NCBI GenBank assembly: GCA_003427395.1
Contig: BFEA01001281.1
Span: 47,477-70,502 of the forward strand
Reading direction: 5' to 3'
Origin: Chara braunii
Taxonomy: Eukaryota; Streptophyta; Charophyceae; Charales; Characeae
DNA: 23,026 bases
The position numbers and the translations under genes are program-made. A model generated the notes under the pieces. The model saw nothing but the letters and a program-made list of their open reading frames with translations. It made no database searches and was not told the DNA's origin. Numbering within the stretch: the stretch's first letter is position 1; each line of letters begins with the position of its first letter. Positions 1 through 8,739 of this stretch are shown here, one piece after another.

Positions 1-137
1 AGAGAGGCAAGTAGGCTGTGTGAGAGAGGGAGTGTGAGGCATGTCTGAAGTTTCAACAATGGGCACCTAACCCAGCTGTGTGTGTGTGTGTTCACCTCAC
101 CCAGCCCGGTGTATTCCCGTATGTTCACCTAACCCAG

Positions 138-232
<95 letters not shown>

Positions 233-340
233 AAATTTGCAAACTTGAACACTTTCAAGCAGGCTGTGTGTGAGAGAGGAGAATGAGGCATGTTGAAAGT
301 TTTAACCCACGAGTACCCAGCTACCCTGCAGACACCTGCC
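1..340. repeat. Tandemly duplicated ~250-bp unit containing microsatellites
   Basis: A block starting near 9 (AAGTAGGCTGTGTGAGAGAG, then GAGGCATG, a GAAAGTTT-like stretch, and ACCCAGCT) recurs near 257 with a few substitutions, giving a period of about 248 bp. The phrase CACCTAACCCAGCTGTGTG also occurs twice, near 64 and 126. The compound microsatellite lies between the two copies, so the array probably grew by both unequal exchange and slippage. No coding signal: the open frames here are simple-sequence translations. Confidence 0.7.
139..229. repeat. Compound microsatellite (TG)n(AG)n
   Basis: Uninterrupted TG dinucleotides run from 139 to 188, then AG dinucleotides from 189 to 229. A shorter TG run sits at about 78-90. 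Confidence 0.98.
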
Positions 341-843
341 CGTTAACGTGGTGCTGTAGAAAGTTTCAACCTGCTGAAGGAAAAAGGCTGGCGACACCAG
401 GCAAAACCCATCCCACAATGGTTGGCTCAGACGTACTACTGGTGGTTCCACAACATGAGGGGTTTGGTTGTCAAGAGTGTGCATTTGAAAGGAAATGCTG
501 ACCTGTAAACAGGCAACAGGAAGGAGTGGGGGGAAAGGAGGAGGAAGAAAAAGGGAGGCCAGAAAACGAAGAAGTGGCGAAAGCGGAGATAGAGGAGACA
601 TGGGAGTGAATGGAGAAAGGACAAAGAAGAAGATAAGAAAATAGATGGGTTGGAGATGGAGCAAACAGCAGAGGAGGACGACAAAACTGGAGAAGAAGAA
701 AATTAAGCCTGTGGGTGAAGAGGAGGGAAAAACTCTAAAGCATCAAAAAAAAAAAAAAAAGGAAATGAGGACCATAGGTAGGTTCGTGATTCCTATGGAG
801 CTTCCCGCTTCTAACAACTGTTTTGCTTTATCAAGCTATTAAT
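341..843. other. Unassigned, purine-rich flank
   Basis: No gene recognised. From about 520 to 770 the plus strand is strongly purine-rich (GGAGGAAGAAAAAGG style) and contains a poly-A run at about 746-761. The last bases, CAGA at 844-847, are the left target-site duplication of the retrotransposon. Confidence 0.6.
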
Positions 844-847
844 CAGA
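844..847. repeat. Target-site duplication, left copy (CAGA)
   Basis: CAGA abuts the outer end of the 3' LTR and matches CAGA at 9567-9570 beyond the 5' LTR. The empty site would read AATCAGATAAAG. Confidence 0.8.
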
Positions 848-1683
848 TGCAATCATACTCGCTTTCATTCACACTTTTCATGCATGCAAACAGTAGCGCA
901 GCAAACTGGCGACGTGCGCCCACTCAAAACTCAGAGATATGGAAACCCAGATACGAGTTCACTTTCAATGACTATGGCGACTCAGCGCCCAAACAACTCA
1001 CTGTTCGCATACACCGGATCACCCTGGATATCCCACACGCGATACTCTGCACTCACACACACACACACTACACACTAACTCTAGCTATGGCAGCTATGGC
1101 CGCAACTACCCTATCGTTATGCTACGCTCCTCTCTCGCCCACTTCGGCTGCGGGCTCACTGCAGGCCTCCTTGCACAAGTCTCTGTGGCAGCGCTTCCGC
1201 ATGGCTCATGCAGGAATGAATGAATGACTGGGCGCTGCCTCTTGATTTATACTTCTGAAGCTCGTAGGTCTGCCCTTTTCCATCGGCCCATGGTGCTCAC
1301 AGTCCCTCGTGGTACTTGCTGGACCGGACTGGGACTGACTGGACCTTACCGCTGACTGAATGGGGACTCACTGCTATCCTACCGCTATCGTACTGCGAAA
1401 GTGCTGCAGTTAGTCCACCACTTGCCCACTTGCCCACTTGCTCGACCTTCTAGAAGGACCACAGCTAAGACTTCTGGAACCCGCGAAGACTTCTATTCTA
1501 CATATCTACAGATCAAACCCCTGCTACCTACGGACCCTACGACAGTCTACTAGCTGTTACAAGTACACAGGTCGTGGGTTCAAGCCTTGGGGTCGACACA
1601 GATACTGTACACCGGTAGGGTAAGGGCTAGGGATCGAGCCCTGGGGTCTGCATCTACTACTGCAAAAGGTGAAAACCGTTTCA
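848..1683 (-). repeat. 3' LTR of the gypsy element (836 bp)
   Basis: Near-identical over its whole length to 8740-9566. The outer edge TGCAATCA is preceded by the target duplication CAGA. The inner edge (CCGTTTCA on the plus strand, TGAAACGG in element sense) is preceded in element sense by the polypurine tract. It contains a minus-strand TATAAAT at 1245-1251 and a short CA run. Relative to the other LTR it has about 9 extra bases near 1300 (CAGTCCCT region) and about 7 near 1540. Confidence 0.95.
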
Positions 1684-1697
1684 CTCCCGCCGTCTTA
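1684..1697 (-). promoter_or_regulatory. Polypurine tract of the gypsy element
   Basis: In element sense AAGACGGCGGGAG lies immediately before the TGAAACGG start of the 3' LTR, the position where the plus-strand primer is made. It is purine-rich but interrupted by two C residues. The assignment rests mainly on position. Confidence 0.6.
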
Positions 1698-1721
1698 AAT
1701 TCGAGGTCCTCCGAGAATATT

Positions 1722-4211
1722 TTAGTCCAAGGCAGGACCTTTACCCTTCTTATCACGCTCATAGGCTCTGACTATGTCGGGAGCTGTTTCTAGAAGTTCT
1801 GTTCTAGTAAACCAGTGGTCGTCCTCAGGTTCCTGATAGGCAAATCGGACCTTATACTGTTTCTGTGGACGACCTCTACCTCCTGTCCTAAACACATCTT
1901 CATCTATAATGTCGTCAATGTCATATCTGCCATCCATATCCGGAGGGATCATGGATCTTCTTGAAGGGAACTGTTGACTTGTGACACACGGCAACAACTT
2001 TGAAGCATGAAACACCGGGTAGGCGTGGAGGTGTGCTGGAATTTCTATAGTGTAGGACGGTCCATCCTCTTCGCCCTTGACTTCTAAAACCGGCCACGGT
2101 CCTCTGTATGCAGGCAGTAACTTCTGCGAGATGTTCTCCTCAGGCGCAAACTCTTTAGACTTGACCCAGACCAGGTCGCCTACCTGAAACTGCGATGGGC
2201 GGCGGTGCTTATTAGCCTGTTCTATCATGCGGTGCTGGGCCTTCTTGAGGTTTTCAACAACAGTTGCTAGTTCTCTCTCGTGCTGTGTCGTGAACTCCCT
2301 GGTCCCGGGCGGTAGCCGGTGAATCTGATCCCGGGTAAGTCCCTCAAACAGTCTGCGGGGTCTAAAGGACTTGTGCAACTCGTTGGGAGTGCGACAGGTA
2401 GACAAATGTACGCTGTTATTGTCTGCGCTGGCTACCTTGGGCAACATCTCGTCCCAATTGACTTGATCCGGTCTAATATACATGCGCAGAACTTGCTGCA
2501 GGATTTTGTTCATTTGTTCTGTCTGACCGTTAGTCTCTGGGTGACGGCCAGATGACATCAACAACTTTGATCCATAGACTCTCATTAGTTCCTGCCAGTT
2601 CTGACTCGTGAATCTGGTGTCTCTATCACTAACAATGGACAAAGGAACCCCGTGATCGCTAATCCAATGATCAAAAAACTTCTGAATAACTAATTTCGTA
2701 CGTGCCTCTGCAGGCAAAGGAACAAAAACTGCATACTTACTGAATCTATCAACTATGACCATGACTTGGCTCTTGTCGTGCCTACTCTTGACACCGGCAT
2801 CCATAAAGTCAACGGAGACTGAATCTCCAGGTTGGTCTGGGAGAGGCAAGGGTCTGAGAAGACCTAGAGGGGCACGCGTAGTGGTTTTGTTCCTCTGGCA
2901 AACTTTGCAACTGCGAACATACTCTATGCAGTCAGCTTTCATTCCTGGGCAGGTATACGCACGCATCAGATTGGCTAAAGTCTTCTGCCAACCGAAGTGT
3001 CCTTCTGTGTCGTGGCATTCCCCTAAGATCAGACTGCAGATCTCTTCACTGTTGGGAATGCATAGGCGGTCTACTACATTAGTCTTCTCAAACAATAGTC
3101 CTTCAATAGTGCGGTAGTCTGGTTCGGTCTCTGGGGCCTCCTTAAATCTCTTGAGGAGGTCACTATAGATAGGGTCTTGCGCATACGCCTGTCGGACTTT
3201 CTCTTGCAGGTCCTTTCCTATGTCGAGATAGTGCACTATAGCTCCAAAGTAGTCTGATCTCCTACTCAGAGCATCCGCAACTACATTGTACTTGCCTTTG
3301 ACCGGTTTGAGCTCAAAGTCATACTGGTCTATCTCAGCGGCCCACCTAGTCAACTTAGGTGTCATTTTGGCCTCAGTCTTTAACCATCTAAGAATTTCGG
3401 GGTCTGAGTATACTTTGAAGTGCCTCCCAAGCAGGTAATGCTTCCAATGCTCTAAGGCCTGTCTGAGAGCGTAGAGTTCCCTCTCGTACGTCGAGGTGGC
3501 TACCTTCTCTGAGGGCATCCTCGCTGACATGAACTCTACGGGTCTATAGCCATTGTCGTCGTCTTGCTGCAACACGGTGCCTATACCATACTGACTTGCA
3601 TCCGTGGTGACGACAAATGGCAAGGACGGATCTGCTACTTTGAGGACAGGATACTCTATTAATGTGCGCTTCAGTCTCTTTAGCGCAGACGTACAGTCTT
3701 TATCCCACTGCCAGATTGCCTCTTTCTTTAGCAACCTGCGCAAGGGAGCGGCGATAGTGGAGAAGTTCCTCACGAGCTTCCTATAGTAATTAGCTAGGCC
3801 TAGGAACGACCGCAATTCAGTCAATGTGCGGGGCGTTGGCCAGTCTCTAATTGCCGCTATCTTGTTGTCCTCAGGCTTAATGCCATCTCCGTCTAACATG
3901 TGGCCCAAGTACAAAACTTGTGTCTTGGCCCACTCGCACTTCTTCGGGTTGATCTTGAAGTTAACCTCTCTTAGCTTCTCCAAGACCTGCCTCAAATGAC
4001 CCTGATGCTCTTGGAGGGTCCTGCTGAATACTAATATATCATCTAAATAGACTACTACGAACTTATCCAACCATGGTCTAAACAGATCATTCATACAATG
4101 CTGAAATGTAGTTGGCGCGTTGGTTAGTCCGAAGGGCATTACTATGAACTCATAATGCCCATAACGAGTCCGGAACGCAGTCTTGTACTGGTCATTAGGA
4201 TGGACTTCTAT
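1722..4211 (-). pseudogene. pol: pol: RT C-terminus, RNase H, integrase, chromodomain
   Basis: Open from the nonsense codon to the natural end 38 bp before the 3' LTR (first Met at 4139, 805 residues). Numbering from that Met, RT motif C is YLDD at 31-34. RNase H spans about 172-296, with Asp180 (TTDASQYG), Glu221, Asp246 and Asp289. The integrase zinc finger has His376, His381, Cys411 and Cys414. The integrase core has Asp444, Asp505 and Glu541, and 35 residues separate the last two, as in the D,D-35-E family. A chromodomain-like tail around 735-795 reads YDIDDIIDEDVF, GRGRPQKQYKVRF, then APDIVRAYE. Chromodomains steer integration toward marked chromatin. This block is unbroken, but without the upstream RT it would need readthrough or a helper element. 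Confidence 0.93.
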
Positions 4212-5062
4212 CTAATGATAACCGGACTTTAGATCTATCTTAGAGAAATACTTGCAACCCTGCACCCGATCTAAAAGATCGTCTATCCTGGGCAGCAGCT
4301 CCGCATTCTTCATCGTGATAGCATTCAAACCCCTATAGTCTATGCACATACGTAACTCTCCTTCCTTCTTGGGGACAAACAGGACAGGTGCTCCAAAAGG
4401 AGACGAACTGGGCCTAATCCAACCTTTTTCCAGGAGCTCGTCCAACTGCTTACGTAGCTCCTCCAACTCTCTAGGGGACATCCTGTAGATTGCTCCCTTA
4501 GGAGTTCGACTGCCAGGCTCTATCTCTATCCTGTGCTGGATCGGTCGCGACACTACTCCTGTCGACGACTCGGTCAAATCTTTGAATTCCTCCACCAGCT
4601 TGGCAATGGTTGGATCCATGGAACTATCCCCCTCCTTAGGCTCAGTGACAGGTCTGACATACACTACGAAGACCTGATCCTCTAGTTGCTCCTTTTTCAC
4701 TAGTCGCGCGAACGCGGGAGCATTGAGACAGCAATGTGCCAGAGTGTTGTCTACACCTGACACATGAAACAGGCGGGCAGTCTTGACTTCGCCTGATGGA
4801 CTAGGGAGCCTACACTCATGCTCTCTCAAGTGGAATGTGGCCCCTGCTGCCTCTCCCCAATCCATTCTTAACACTATGTCAAAAAGAAGGTCGTCTTGTA
4901 CGAGGAGGGTCAGGGAATGGAGAACTTTCTCCACCTTCCCATCCTTCTCTAGGCGAAAGTACGCCTGGAATCCCTCTACGTAGTCCTCAACGCGCATTGT
5001 GCGGTTTTCTGCGAGGACACTGACTATGGGGTCTTTGTCAACTTTTGGACCTTTAATCCTAG
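4212..5062 (-). pseudogene. pol: pol: protease-RT connection and N-terminal reverse transcriptase
   Basis: An open frame from about 5062 (first Met at 4997) to TAG at 4212. It covers the protease tail and connector ([39 protein letters not shown]) and then the RT N-terminus. The RT part shows [21 protein letters not shown], the RT1 motif [14 protein letters not shown], and motif [12 protein letters not shown] with the first catalytic Asp. The stop falls immediately after GYH, where Ty3/gypsy RTs read GYHQ. It is therefore most simply a CAG-to-TAG change. Reading continues in the same frame on the other side (IEVHPNDQYKTAFRTRYG). Confidence 0.88.
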
Positions 5063-5434
5063 CCTCAATTTCTTCAGCGCCCTACGGCTAATATAACTGC
5101 GGGTGGCCCCTGAGTCTATAAGGGCCCCTACTCTACTTCTAAAAACTTCTACATCCACTAAGATTAGCTATCCCTTACTCTCCTTCTTCATTTTGGTCCT
5201 GGCTGGCATCCTCTCCTTCAATTCTTCTGCCACACCTGTGAGGGAAGTGCCTAGAGAGACGCTAACACAAGCAGTCTCTGGACAGCTAGCTAGGCACTGG
5301 CCTGCAACCTCTGCCATAGGCTCATGTGGTTTGGGAGTTTCCTGTATGCGCGCGCTCGCTTCCCCACATGGCCTTGAAGTAGGGGCAGTTGCGACTCCTA
5401 CTGGCGGCTGCCTTTTGACTGCTGGGCAGCCCAT
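5040..5434 (-). pseudogene. pol: Aspartic protease segment of pol
   Basis: A frame overlapping the end of gag (5434-5168) reads through a proline/serine-rich linker to KKESKG, meets TAG at 5168-5170, then continues LILVDVEVF. It reaches the retropepsin active site ALIDSGATRSYIS, with DSGAT at 5102-5116. Retropepsin D-S/T-G processes the polyprotein. Past about 5060 the frame fails and reading must shift to the next block ([16 protein letters not shown]). Besides the break with gag, there is thus one nonsense codon before the active site and one frameshift after it. Whether the gag/protease change of frame was once programmed cannot be told from this copy. Confidence 0.75.
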
Positions 5435-6367
5435 CGGGCCTGTCTATACTTACGACAAAATTTAATTACATGGGTCGGGTCACCAGAAAACACGCACTGA
5501 CCCAAGTCCACGCGTTCTTCCCATACGCACTGGTCCAAGCCCAAATCTTCCCAAGGCCTGCCTTGCGGCAAACCTGGGTGCCATCCTCCTTGAGGTGGCC
5601 TTCCACCTCGTCGCTTCAGGGACCGACAAGAACCCTGACGATTTGGCGGGGGACCTTGACCCCTACCTCCCACTTGGCGGTTCCCTTGTCCGCCAACCCC
5701 CTGTGCGCCCGGTCCTCGGCCTCCCGTGACCTGGCCCCTTTGGCCCTGGCCTCCTCCTCTACCTTGCGGCCTCCCTCCAGCCGCGACAGCCGCATAGGAC
5801 CTCCCTTGCCCTATGCTGTTGTCCTCTTCCTCTAACCCCCACTCAATCTCACTGTAGGGGGCTTCGTCAGTACCACCTTCTTCTAAAGTAAGGATCATGT
5901 GATCCTTGGCCCTAACTTGGCCAGAGATGGTACGCCCTTTCCACTTCTTCCCTTTATCCAAGTCCTTATGCCAGAAAGTGGAAACTGGCATGGACTGACT
6001 CAAACAGGACCACCTCTCTACTTAGCACATCATAGGTGATGTCGGCCTGTTGAGATTTGTCAAAGAAATGCCCACGCAACGGCTCAGGCATGGCACGATA
6101 AAACAATTGGACCAACTGGGTCTCAGTGACCCCATGGTCCGAGACGGCTACCAAGTCGTCCATGACCCCCTTGAGTGCTCTTGCACTCCTCCACTGTCGT
6201 GAGTGGATAGTTTGTAACTTGTTAGAGGCTCTAACGCCTCTCGATGGATCAGCAAATCTCTCCCTCAGGAGTTTGAAGAATTGAGGAAGGGGGGTGATCT
6301 TAGAATATGCAACCAGGTTGTTTTCACAACTGGCTGCGCGCGCAAGGGATCTGCCAAAGCTAGCCGC
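5398..6367 (-). pseudogene. gag: gag, C-terminal remainder with frameshifts and damaged zinc knuckle
   Basis: Three reading-frame blocks continue the capsid. 6367 to about 6280 is in the frame of the upstream gag. A one-base loss near TPLP moves the reading to RERFADPSRGVRASNKL and the block 6163-5966 (ALKGVMDDLVAVSDHGVTE). Another one-base shift near 5990 moves it to SMPVSTFWHKDLDKGKKW, open down to 5398. The last block has a G/Q/R-rich linker (residues 71-140 of that frame) and a CCHC-like zinc knuckle at its end. The knuckle reads C170-x2-S173-x4-H178-x4-C183, so the second zinc ligand is Ser. Nucleic-acid packaging by this copy is doubtful. Confidence 0.8.
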
Positions 6368-7342
6368 TTAGTCCTTGAGGGCCTGGAAGGCAACGAGGAC
6401 TTGCTCCTCAATCAAGATGTGTTGTAAGTATATATAGCTATTGACGCTCGCCTCCCAGTTATCGAAATTCTCCTCCTTCTTCCCGCCATATGCGTCTGGG
6501 AACGTAAGCTTGACGGGCTCTTTACGAGGCCTGGCCTCGCTCTCAACAGTGGCTACCGCTTTGGCACTCTCAATAGCGCCCTCACAGAACTTTCCCACGT
6601 TGTCTCTCAACCGTCTAACTTCGCCCCCAACGTGGGTGACCATGTCGTGCGCAAAATCCCGAAATCCTGACCGCATGGCCTTCAGGGCGACATCGTGACC
6701 CCAGCTAGCTTGGCGCTCCTCCATCCAGGCTGCACTCAACACTTCCAAGTACCCCAGCACTTTATCCATTTTGGCAGACATGTCTGTCTGCGTCTGCACT
6801 TCTTGTCTACAACCCCTCACTTTTGCCACTGCGGTCAACCTGTTAACTTCCTCCCTCCTCCTCTTCTTTTCTCTCTTCATCCTCAGTTTCCATTCCAACT
6901 TCTTCTCCTCCTCTACTTCTTCCCTTTCCAGGGGGTCCTCCATTGCTGCTAGCTCACTGGCTAACGCATCCCTCTCGTCCTGGGGCACAAAAAACTCTGC
7001 CTCTTCATCTTCCCCCAATGATAAATTAGCAATCCATTCGCTGATCTTTTTCTCCATGGCTGCATCCTCATTTGCCGTGCCACTACTTTCCCCTTTTTCC
7101 TCCCTGCGTTTCCTCTCCTCTTCTGCCTCTGCTGCTGCTTCTTCCTCGGCAGGCTTTTTCTTCTCCTCCATCTCCTCCTCCAACTTCTTCATCTTCGCCG
7201 CCTGCTCCTCTGCGATAGCTTTCAGCTTCGCCTGCTTCAGGAGCTCTTTTCTCTCCTTATTTTCTCTCACTAGGGCGGCCATCTTCTCTTGCTGTTCCTG
7301 GGTGTAGGGGCTAGTGCTCTTCCCACTCCGACTGTCAACCAT
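6368..7342 (-). pseudogene. gag: gag, N-terminal part, ended by a nonsense codon
   Basis: A 324-residue frame starting at an ATG in strong eukaryotic context (ACCATGG). Residues about 15-95 are rich in K and E with coiled-coil-like spacing. A second acidic/basic helix-prone block (EEVEEEKKLEWKLRMKREKK) follows around residues 140-160. From about residue 270 (KEPVKLTFPDAYGG) a Gag capsid-type segment begins and runs into the end. The frame stops at TAA (6368) directly after ALKD, yet the same frame then continues AASFGRSLARAASCENN without change of character. The stop is therefore internal to the ancestral gene, probably a single-base change of a Glu codon. The product would have been the structural protein that packages element RNA. 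Confidence 0.85.
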
Positions 7343-7890
7343 GGTGATAAGTGCACAACCAGATTAGCGGTTCTAAACCTCACCACTTAGACTCTAACCC
7401 CTGACTGACAACTTACTGACTCGATGTAAGACTCACAGAATCCGGACAGGGATCCTGCCAACTAGGGTCTCTAGCCTAGACCTAAGGAGATCCCCCATAA
7501 CTCCTCAAGAATTATTTAACGTCGCAGACAGGACGACGTGATCAGCAGGTCTCTCAACACTTAGACTGCCTGTTGCGCAGCCCACAACTCAGCCTTTCGG
7601 GCCTACCGTGCCACACCGAGCAGCCCGCCGGTCTGTACCAGTCCTTGGGAGGGTTAGGCCTCCGGGACAGTCGAGTCGTTAGACATAGTCTTTAGCCCTA
7701 CTTGGTCCGGCAGGGGTTTGGTCAACAAGGAATATCCTTCATCCACAAAGTACTATCACCTGGACAGAAGAGACTCGATGCAGAAAGAAGAGACAGACAG
7801 ACTGGACTCAGCAAGTACCATAGGGTGTGTGCACATCCATAGGGCGAGGGGTAGGTTGAAGGCTTGGCGAGATTATACCGGCTCCAACTT

Positions 7891-8030
7891 GGTCAAACTC
7901 GCTTGGTCAATGCCGGTCAACGCAGCGGTCAACTCCCGGTCAACTCCCGGTCAACCCCCGGTCAACTCCAGTCAGCGCCGGTCAACACCTCCGGCCAACT
8001 CCTGGTCAACCCTCCCGGTCAACTCTCCGG
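7891..8030 (-). repeat. GGTCAAC minisatellite (TTGACC on element sense strand)
   Basis: GGTCAA occurs about ten times in 140 bp, spaced mostly 10-12 bp, in units such as GGTCAACTCCC. In element sense each unit reads GTTGACC, which contains the core of the plant W-box (TTGAC followed by C or T). The array may be a simple minisatellite. A regulatory role is inference only. Confidence 0.85.
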
Positions 8031-8198
8031 TCCGCTATGGCTGCCGGCTTCTCTTCCCCTCACCAACCTCCTCTTCACCTGTCTCTTATACACATCTAGA
8101 TGTGTATAAGAGACAGCTCCTGGTCAACCCTCCCGGTCAACTCTCCGGTCCGCTATGGCTGCCGGCTTCTCTTCCCCTCACCAACCTCCTCTTCACCT
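7999..8198. repeat. 82-bp direct duplication flanking the adapter
   Basis: 7999-8080 and 8117-8198 are the same 82 bp (from CTCCTGGTCAACC to CCTCTTCACCT), separated only by the adapter. The final CT of copy one doubles as the first two bases of the adapter. The duplication almost certainly arose with the adapter, so one copy plus the adapter should be discounted when judging leader length and the GGTCAAC count. Confidence 0.9.
8079..8116. other. Illumina Nextera mate-pair junction adapter (artefact)
   Basis: Positions 8079-8097 read CTGTCTCTTATACACATCT, the Tn5 mosaic-end sequence used in Nextera kits, and 8098-8116 is its exact reverse complement. The 38-bp palindrome is the circularisation junction of Nextera mate-pair libraries. 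It is not biological sequence. Conceptual translation across it gives the tell-tale peptide SYTHLDVYKRQ. Confidence 0.97.
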
Positions 8199-8528
8199 CG
8201 CCTCTTCCTTCTTTCACCCCGGCTGTCTCCTTTCTCTTTTTTTTTTTTTTTTTTTTGACTGTCTCTGCCTTCACCTCTCTCGGCTATGGCTTCCCTCACT
8301 TTGCTCGGTCTCTTCCTCTTTGTCCCTCTTCACCTCCTTCCTTTGTCACTCTGTGGTCAAACTCCGCGGCTATGGCCGCAATCTTCTTCTTCGTGGACTG
8401 CGCAGCAACTTCACAGGTACATGACAGCCAAACTTGTATCGCTCATCTCTCTATCTCTCTCTCTCGCGCGCGCCGTAGCGATAGCTCCAGCGCAGCAGGT
8501 ACGTAGTCACCCAATCTTGTATCGCTCA

Positions 8529-8530
<2 letters not shown>

Positions 8531-8577
<47 letters not shown>
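8531..8577. repeat. (CT)n microsatellite
   Basis: Uninterrupted CT dinucleotides from 8531 to 8577 within the retrotransposon leader. Confidence 0.97.
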
Positions 8578-8580
<3 letters not shown>

Positions 8581-8720
8581 CTTCTTCTTCGTCGTGTTCT
8601 CTACAGGTGCGCGGCGGCTTCTCCAACCTCCAGGTCCGCTATGGCGGACTACTGCTCTCGGCGGCCACCTCTGCTATGGCGCATCACTCCCTGCACACGA
8701 CGCAGCGCATGGAATAGCGG

Positions 8721-8738
8721 GTACCAGCTTTGATACCA
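8721..8738 (-). promoter_or_regulatory. Primer-binding site, initiator tRNA-Met type
   Basis: Minus-strand sequence TGGTATCAAAGCTGGTAC starts one base after the LTR end. The plant initiator-tRNA-Met primer site is typically TGGTATCAGAGC, and 11 of the first 12 bases match. Reverse transcription of such elements starts from this tRNA. Confidence 0.85.
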
Positions 8739-8739
8739 A

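Larger units (their letters stand above)
7343..8720 (-). other. Untranslated leader of the gypsy element
   Basis: About 1.4 kb between the primer site and the gag ATG. In plus-strand order it holds unassigned sequence at 7343-7890, a GGTCAAC array at 7891-8030, an 82-bp duplication around an adapter at 7999-8198, poly-T at 8237-8256, a degenerate ~95-bp duplication at about 8395-8540 sharing ACTTGTATCGCTCA-like text, and (CT)n at 8531-8577. The recurrent words CGCTATGGC and GGCTATGGC also occur in the LTR. No open frame here looks like a protein. Confidence 0.75.

Noticed and set aside
80-291. Cys/Val and Arg/Glu repeat peptides over the first microsatellite
   Set aside because: Translation of dinucleotide repeats. 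The same applies to 16620-17109 and 22393-22746.
823-1227. 134-codon frame at the window's left side, repeated at 8730-9120
   Set aside because: Lies in the LTR on the strand opposite to transcription. Repetition is due to the LTR pair.
1560-1680. Box-B-like GGTTCGATCCC/GGATCGAGCCC words in the LTRs as tRNA remnants
   Set aside because: No matching box A at tRNA spacing. They are shared by all three LTR copies as ordinary LTR sequence.
6771-7307. 178-codon plus-strand frame rich in Ser
   Set aside because: Antisense shadow of the K/E-rich Gag coding strand.
7891-8198. CRISPR-like array of short repeats
   Set aside because: The units are 10-12 bp without unique spacers of constant length, and the context is a eukaryotic retrotransposon. 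It is a minisatellite.
7718-8506. 262-codon plus-strand frame in the retrotransposon leader
   Set aside because: It reads straight through the Nextera adapter and the simple repeats, on the strand opposite to the element. Artefact.
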